A stretch of 10,064 bases of DNA from the NCBI GenBank assembly GCA_947628495.1, contig CANRAC010000029.1, positions 1 through 10,064 on the forward strand, written 5' to 3'. Source of the stretch: an uncultured Bacilli bacterium. Its GTDB lineage: Bacteria > Bacillota_I > Bacilli_A > RF39 > UBA660. Each line of letters opens with the position of its first letter. The stretch's first letter is position 1. Both the position numbers and the translations under genes were made by a program. A model generated the notes under the pieces. It was not told the DNA's origin, searched no databases, and worked only from the letters and a program-made list of their open reading frames with translations. Below, piece after piece: positions 5,947 to 10,064 of the stretch.

Positions 5947-5973
5947 AAGTATGACCTCAAATCATACTTTTTT
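5945..5973. terminator. Shared bidirectional terminator between ponA and nth
   Basis: AAAAGTATGA (5945-5954) pairs perfectly with TCATACTTTT (5962-5971) around a 7-base loop. On the plus strand it is followed by a T-rich tract (TTTTTTCTTTTT), ending recU-ponA. Read on the minus strand, the same hairpin ends in TTTTAATT and overlaps the nth stop codon (5962-5964), so it likely also ends cca-dnaD-nth, though with a weaker T-run. Confidence 0.85.
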
Positions 5974-6591
5974 CTTTTTATAATATTTACAATTTTCTTG
6001 TAACAAACATTTAGAACACTCAGGTTTTTGACTTTTACAAATATATCGGCCAAATAAGACTAATTGATGATGAGTCCTACTCCACTTATCCCGTGGAATC
6101 TTGCGCATTAACTTTTTTTCAACTTCCAAGACACTATCTTTTTCTTTTGCTAGAGCTAATCTTTTGGAAACTCTTTCTACATGCGTATCAACAGCAATGG
6201 CTGGAACATCATAAATATTGGCTAATACGACATTACAAGTCTTGCGCCCCACTCCTGGTAAACTTTCTAGGTATTGACGATTATTGGGAACATGCCCATC
6301 ATAATCACGTACTAAAGATTTAGCAATATTTAAAATATATTCACTTTTCCGGGTATAAGTTCCTACGGGTTTAATGATTTTTTGAATGTCCTTTATATTA
6401 GCCTTGCTCAAAGTAAAAATATCATATTGGGAAAATAATTTTTTTGTTACCATATTAACACGAGCATCTGTACATTGAGCAGATAAAACCGTAGCTATTA
6501 ATAATTCATAATCTTGATGATAAACAAGCTCACAACGAGGATTAGGAATCATAATATCTAATTTTTCTAAAATATTATTCTTCATCATCAT
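5962..6591 (-). CDS. nth: Endonuclease III (DNA glycosylase / AP lyase)
   Basis: This base-excision repair enzyme removes oxidised pyrimidines and cleaves the abasic site. The 209 residues contain the helix-hairpin-helix LPGVGRKTCN (111-120) with catalytic Lys K117, the catalytic Asp in VDTHV (D135), and the four-cysteine [4Fe-4S] loop C185-x6-C192-x2-C195-x5-C201. The length is typical for Nth. The gene starts with three consecutive ATG codons (6591, 6588, 6585), all inside the last codons of dnaD (17-base overlap from the first), and no clear ribosome binding site precedes them. Translation is therefore probably coupled to dnaD, and any of the three could be used. The dnaD-nth pair is conserved in Bacilli. 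The stop is TGA, lying within the terminator shared with ponA. Confidence 0.96.
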   Translation of the reverse strand: MMMKNNILEKLDIMIPNPRCELVYHQDYELLIATVLSAQCTDARVNMVTKKLFSQYDIFTLSKANIKDIQKIIKPVGTYTRKSEYILNIAKSLVRDYDGHVPNNRQYLESLPGVGRKTCNVVLANIYDVPAIAVDTHVERVSKRLALAKEKDSVLEVEKKLMRKIPRDKWSRTHHQLVLFGRYICKSQKPECSKCLLQENCKYYKKKKV

Positions 6592-7216
6592 CTAACCAAT
6601 CATAGTCAAATAGTTCTTTTTTAGGTTCTGTTTTTTCTTTATTTTCCAGATGCTTTTTAACATCATCCATTGTTTTAAAACCTTTTTTACCCCATTCATA
6701 AATTATTTTGTCTATATAACGGAAATTTTTAACTCCATTATAAATTGCTTCTTTTAAGGCCCCTAATATTAATTCTTCGTTAATATTATTATCTAACCAA
6801 GCATTAACAATTTCATATTCAATTGGGGATAAAGAACGATCAAATTCTCTTTCAAAAATATCAAAAATATTTTCTTTTTCAGTTTCTTTAGTATTATTTT
6901 TAATACTATTAGTTAAAGTAGCAAATAGACCATCCAAAGAAATAGTTTCTTCAACTTTACCATTTTCTTTGTTTTCCACAACTATATTAATCAGTTTTTT
7001 GATAGTTAAATTATTAAAAGCTTCTAAGATATCCTTTTCTTCTAATCCCAACTCTTGCTTAATTCTTTTTAAATCAAAAATTTTATTATCTTCATTATAA
7101 AAATACATAATTAATAAGAATTCATTTATATTAAGTTCTAGTTTTACTAACTCTTTGATAATTACATCAGAAATTACATAATGTTTAACATTTAAAATAT
7201 CTTTATAATCTAACAT
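6575..7216 (-). CDS. dnaD: DNA replication initiation protein DnaD
   Basis: DnaD is a primosomal protein of low-GC Firmicutes that acts with DnaA and DnaB when the replicative helicase is loaded at the origin and at restarted forks. The product (213 residues from ATG 7216) has an N-terminal winged-helix domain (about 1-95), a charged linker (about 105-120), and a DnaB_2-type C-terminal domain (about 117-185) with the family's YxxxIxxxW signature in YIDKIIYEW (residues 167-175). It ends in an acidic tail. I prefer the ATG at 7214-7216, which shares its A with the cca stop codon (TAATG), over the in-frame GTG at 7225, which lies only 3 bases after AAAGG. The fit with family length (about 230) is good. 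It is the middle gene of cca-dnaD-nth and overlaps nth by 17 bases. Confidence 0.93.
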   Translation of the reverse strand: MLDYKDILNVKHYVISDVIIKELVKLELNINEFLLIMYFYNEDNKIFDLKRIKQELGLEEKDILEAFNNLTIKKLINIVVENKENGKVEETISLDGLFATLTNSIKNNTKETEKENIFDIFEREFDRSLSPIEYEIVNAWLDNNINEELILGALKEAIYNGVKNFRYIDKIIYEWGKKGFKTMDDVKKHLENKEKTEPKKELFDYDWLDDDEE

Positions 7217-8310
7217 TATAACCACAGTCCTTTATTTTCTTTAATGTATTGTTTTAATATTTCTTTTTCATTTACTAATTTACCATTTAGAATTAAAAGA
7301 ATCAAATGTTCTTCAATATCTTTAACTATTTTTGAGGGTTCAATTTTTAAGATATCTAAGATTTCATCTCCATCAATGTTTAAATCTTGCTCATTTTTTA
7401 AAGGTAAAGCTTGATAGTCTTCACTTATTTTCTTTTTATCTAAACCAAGTAAATCACCAGCGACCATTGCCAAATATAAGCCATAATTAAATAAAATTCC
7501 GACATCAATTTTTCCATAATCTAGAATTTCTTTGATTTGTCTAATGTTATCCTTTTCTTCTTTAGTTAAAGGAAAGTCTTCCGGAATATCTAATTGGGCA
7601 TACATGGCATTAATATCATCAGAATACTGCAAATTCTGATATTTTATTCCTAAAATTTCCAAGATTTGTAAGTCTTGAAGATATTTAAAACCTTCAATAA
7701 CATTTGGAGAAACTAACATTTTATTTATTTCTTCTTTTTTTCTGGTCGTAGAAATTAAAGCTAATCTTTCTTTATTATTATGAATATATTCAATAATATC
7801 ATCATCTAAAGAAAATCCCAAAGTTATTTTTAATCTTAAAGCTCGTAGTATTCTTAACGGGTCTTCCCTAAATTTATCCTCTATGTTGCCTATTACTCTA
7901 ATAACTTTATTTTTTAAATCCTCTAGTCCCCCTACTTTATCAATAATGTTACCATCTTTATCCATATATAAGGCATTGATAGTAAAATCGCGTCTTTTAA
8001 TATCAGTCTCTAAATCTTTAATATACTCTATTTCCGTCGGTTTTCCTTCTGTATATTTTAATTCTTTACGATAAGTAGTTATATCAATATTATATTTATT
8101 ATCAACGATTTTAATTGATCCATAAGCAGAAACTTTAACATTTTCATCAGCAAAAATAGCTGTTAAATCTTTTGGTAAAGCATTTGTACAAATATCAATA
8201 TCGTTAGTCTTTTTACCCAAAATATAATCACGTACATAGCCTCCAACGATATAGGCTTCAAATCCTGAGTTAATTATCTTAAGCAAAATATCTTTAAGTT
8301 CTTCTATCAT
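7216..8310 (-). CDS. cca: CCA tRNA nucleotidyltransferase (class II)
   Basis: The enzyme builds or repairs the 3' CCA end of tRNAs from CTP and ATP without a template. The 364-residue protein shows the class II motifs in order: motif A GGYVRD with metal-binding D37-x-D39 (23-39), motif B RRDFTINALY (106-115), motif C region GGLEDL (127-132), motif D EDPLR (149-153, EDxxR, which selects CTP and ATP), and RILRALRL (153-160). The C-terminal body and tail (about 200-364) are helical and divergent, ending in a DLNIDGDEIL...LLILNGKLVNEKE pattern typical of the family; no HD phosphohydrolase motif is visible. It is a little shorter than the B. subtilis enzyme (about 397). Sequence alone does not exclude a CC- or A-adding specialist. 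The GGTGA ribosome binding site lies 4 bases before the ATG. It is the first gene of a unit with dnaD and nth. Confidence 0.94.
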   Translation of the reverse strand: MIEELKDILLKIINSGFEAYIVGGYVRDYILGKKTNDIDICTNALPKDLTAIFADENVKVSAYGSIKIVDNKYNIDITTYRKELKYTEGKPTEIEYIKDLETDIKRRDFTINALYMDKDGNIIDKVGGLEDLKNKVIRVIGNIEDKFREDPLRILRALRLKITLGFSLDDDIIEYIHNNKERLALISTTRKKEEINKMLVSPNVIEGFKYLQDLQILEILGIKYQNLQYSDDINAMYAQLDIPEDFPLTKEEKDNIRQIKEILDYGKIDVGILFNYGLYLAMVAGDLLGLDKKKISEDYQALPLKNEQDLNIDGDEILDILKIEPSKIVKDIEEHLILLILNGKLVNEKEILKQYIKENKGLWL

Positions 8311-8325
8311 TTCTTCACCAATCCA

Positions 8326-8334
8326 ATTGTAGCA
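8326..8334 (-). promoter_or_regulatory. Extended -10 promoter for cca-dnaD-nth
   Basis: On the minus strand TG-C-TACAAT (8334-8326) is an extended -10 element; the -35 position is only weakly matched (TTTTAT). The predicted transcription start, near 8319, falls on the ribosome binding site GGTGA (8315-8319), leaving a leader of about 9 bases before the ATG at 8310. The block TACAATTGGATTGGTGA repeats the one in front of recU with two substitutions. Confidence 0.7.
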
Positions 8335-8358
8335 TATTTATTTCTATAATAAAAGAAG

Positions 8359-8385
8359 AAAAAAGAAACGTTATTTATAACTTTC
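8359..8385 (-). terminator. Likely terminator after thrS
   Basis: On the minus strand GAAAGTTA and TAACGTTTC pair around a TAAA loop with one bulged G, followed by six T residues. The thrS stop codon is within it. The stem is short and AT-rich, but it lies just where a terminator is expected, before the cca promoter. Confidence 0.5.
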
Positions 8386-10064
8386 CTTTTCTTCTTTTAA
8401 TTGTTGAATAAATTCTTCATTTGCTTTAGTGATGGTTTCTACTGTACTATATTTACGATAGCTTATTGTTTTCTCATCTACTTCTTTTTGGCCTAAAATT
8501 AAGGTATAAGGTATTTTATGTGTTTGACTTTCACGCATTTTATAACCAAGCTTTTCTTCCCGATCATCAAGTTCTACACGAAAACCAGCTTCTTTTAAAT
8601 CATTAAATATTTTCGTAGCATAATCTAAATGATATTGATTATTAACAGGAATAATATTTACTTGAACTGGTGATAACCATAAAGGTAAAGCCCCTTTAGT
8701 TTCTTCTAAATAATAAGCAATAAAACGATCAATAGATCCAAAGACAGCACGATGTAGGACAACCGGAGTCTTTTTTGAACCATCTTTATCAACATAAGTT
8801 AAATTAAATTTAGCAGGTAGGCAAAAATCTAATTGACAAGTCGAAATCGTTATTTCATTACCAACGGCCGGTTTAACTTGAACATCTAGTTTAGGTCCGT
8901 AAAAAGCAGCTTCGCCTATTTTTTCAATATAATCGATTCCGATATTATTTAACACTTTTCTCAAAGTATCTTCGGCCATATTCCACATCGCATCATCATT
9001 ATGATATTTTACTTTATCTTCTGGATCACGCAATGAAAGTTCAAAACTATAATTGGTAATATTTAATTCTTTATAAGCTTCCAAGATTAGATTTACAACG
9101 GAAGTAAATTCACTTTCTATTTGTTCCGGTGTTACAAAAAGGTGAGCATCATTTTGACAAAAAGATCTTGTTCTTTCAATACCTTTTAAAGCTCCACTTG
9201 CTTCAAAACGACAATCGCGGGCGATTTCACCAATTCTAATTGGTAAATCACGATAAGAATGAATAGCATTAGCATAAATCATCATATGATGCGGACAGTT
9301 CATAGGGCGTAAAACAAACTCTTCGCCTTCAACTTCCATTTTTGGAAACATATTGTCTTTGTAATGATCCCAGTGACCAGATGTTTTATATAACTCGACA
9401 TTGCCTAAAGGCGGAGTTAAAACGTGTTGATATCCTAATTTTTTCTCTTTACCTTTAATATAATTTTCTAACTCTTCCCAAATAATATAACCATTTGGTA
9501 GATACATAGGTAAACCCCTACCGACTAAATCATTCATAAAGAAAATATCTAATTCTTTACCAATTTTACGATGATCACGATTTTTAGCTTCTTCTAGCTC
9601 TGCTAAATGATTATTAAGTTCTTCTTCCGTAGGAAAACAAACACCATAGATTCTTTGTAATACTTTATTGTTTTTATCACCTTTCCAATAAGCACCTGAT
9701 ACTTTAAGCAGTTTAAAATTTTTACAAGCTTTTACAGTATCCATATGTGGTCCACGACAAAGGTCGGTAAAGTCCCCTTGCGTGTAACAAGAAATAACCG
9801 TATTATCTTCATCCATTCGCGAAATTAAATCAATCTTGTAAGGATCATCTTTAAACATTTCTAAAGCTTCATCTTTAGAAAGTTCATGACGAACAATTCT
9901 TTTGCCATCCTTAATAATTTTTTTCATTTCCTTTTCAATTGTCGGAAAATCTTCCTCTTTAATTACATTATCACCTAAATCCATATCATAGTAAAAGCCA
10001 CTATCTACGACGGGTCCAACCCAAAACTTAGCTTCAGGATATAAATGTTTAATCGCTTGAGCTA
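8371..10064 (-). CDS. thrS: Threonyl-tRNA synthetase, N terminus beyond right edge
   Basis: Class II synthetase that attaches threonine to tRNA-Thr and edits mischarged serine. The visible 563 residues (open at the right edge; ATG 9984 is internal, because the frame continues upstream with AQAIKHLYPEAKFWVGPVVD, a conserved ThrRS segment) begin inside the N2 editing domain. Numbering from the window edge, editing residues lie in DLCRGPH (about 100-106). The catalytic core follows, with zinc ligands C256 (MNCPHH), H307 (NDAHLF) and H437 (VLHRAVFGS). Motif 2 is DCRFEASG (284-291) and motif 3 contains GSIDRF (442-447). The anticodon-binding domain fills about 460-560. Missing are the TGS domain and the editing HxxxH motif, an estimated 65-90 residues. 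The gene is separated from cca by a probable terminator and a promoter. No start or leader (for example a T-box) is in view. Confidence 0.97.
   Translation of the reverse strand, partial: AQAIKHLYPEAKFWVGPVVDSGFYYDMDLGDNVIKEEDFPTIEKEMKKIIKDGKRIVRHELSKDEALEMFKDDPYKIDLISRMDEDNTVISCYTQGDFTDLCRGPHMDTVKACKNFKLLKVSGAYWKGDKNNKVLQRIYGVCFPTEEELNNHLAELEEAKNRDHRKIGKELDIFFMNDLVGRGLPMYLPNGYIIWEELENYIKGKEKKLGYQHVLTPPLGNVELYKTSGHWDHYKDNMFPKMEVEGEEFVLRPMNCPHHMMIYANAIHSYRDLPIRIGEIARDCRFEASGALKGIERTRSFCQNDAHLFVTPEQIESEFTSVVNLILEAYKELNITNYSFELSLRDPEDKVKYHNDDAMWNMAEDTLRKVLNNIGIDYIEKIGEAAFYGPKLDVQVKPAVGNEITISTCQLDFCLPAKFNLTYVDKDGSKKTPVVLHRAVFGSIDRFIAYYLEETKGALPLWLSPVQVNIIPVNNQYHLDYATKIFNDLKEAGFRVELDDREEKLGYKMRESQTHKIPYTLILGQKEVDEKTISYRKYSTVETITKANEEFIQQLKEEKESYK

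Noticed and set aside
5962..5964. Possible reading of TGA as tryptophan (Mycoplasma-type code) at the end of nth
   Set aside because: The tryptophans checked are encoded by TGG, and TGA here falls at the expected end of the protein within a terminator.
6093..6323. 76-codon plus-strand open frame
   Set aside because: Antisense to nth, which has all its catalytic and iron-sulfur residues.
7883..8074. 63-codon plus-strand open frame
   Set aside because: Antisense to the conserved motif B region of cca, without a ribosome binding site.
9985..10064. A thrS start at ATG 9984, giving a short synthetase without its editing histidines
   Set aside because: The frame stays open to the window edge and encodes the conserved segment ending in GPVVDSGFYYD, so the gene simply continues to the right.

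Overview
The window looks like a chromosomal housekeeping segment of a low-GC Firmicute, in the Bacilli / walled Tenericutes-like range. The evidence is the AT-rich sequence, Shine-Dalgarno sites of the AGGAG/GGTGA type, a class B (Bacillus-type) RNase P RNA, and the gene set gpsB, recU, a class A PBP and dnaD. Tryptophan is encoded by TGG in the genes I read, and nth ends in TGA, so the standard bacterial code applies rather than the Mycoplasma code. The grouping of recU-ponA with gpsB-rnpB on one side and dnaD-nth on the other resembles, from memory, the Bacillus subtilis locus.

Left to right: a partial gene of the Rpn / PD-(D/E)XK transposase family runs off the left edge (1-209, minus). 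Next is a minus-strand unit read from about 2130 down to 293: a textbook promoter (TTGACA, 17 bp, TATAAT), gpsB, the RNase P RNA gene rnpB, a short rodZ-like gene and pgsA, closed by a hairpin terminator. No promoter or terminator of its own is visible around rnpB, whose outer P1 helix begins on the gpsB stop codon. Upstream is a tiny separate unit (2173-2309, minus) encoding a 29-residue unrecognised peptide with a strong ribosome binding site and its own terminator.

Divergent from these, on the plus strand, recU (Holliday junction resolvase) and ponA (class A penicillin-binding protein with an unusual C-terminal extension) form a two-gene unit ending at a terminator shared with the converging minus-strand unit. 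That unit is cca (tRNA nucleotidyltransferase) - dnaD (replication initiation) - nth (endonuclease III), packed with stop/start overlaps and driven by an extended -10 promoter before cca. Most of thrS (threonyl-tRNA synthetase) fills the right edge; its N terminus is off the window.

The genes cover wall synthesis and its control (ponA, gpsB, rodZ), phospholipid synthesis (pgsA), chromosome replication, repair and segregation (dnaD, nth, recU), and tRNA maturation and charging (rnpB, cca, thrS). I see no phage, CRISPR or defence system. The observations most worth following are the 29-aa transcription unit, rnpB embedded in an mRNA operon, and a near-identical compact promoter/ribosome-binding block in front of both recU and cca.
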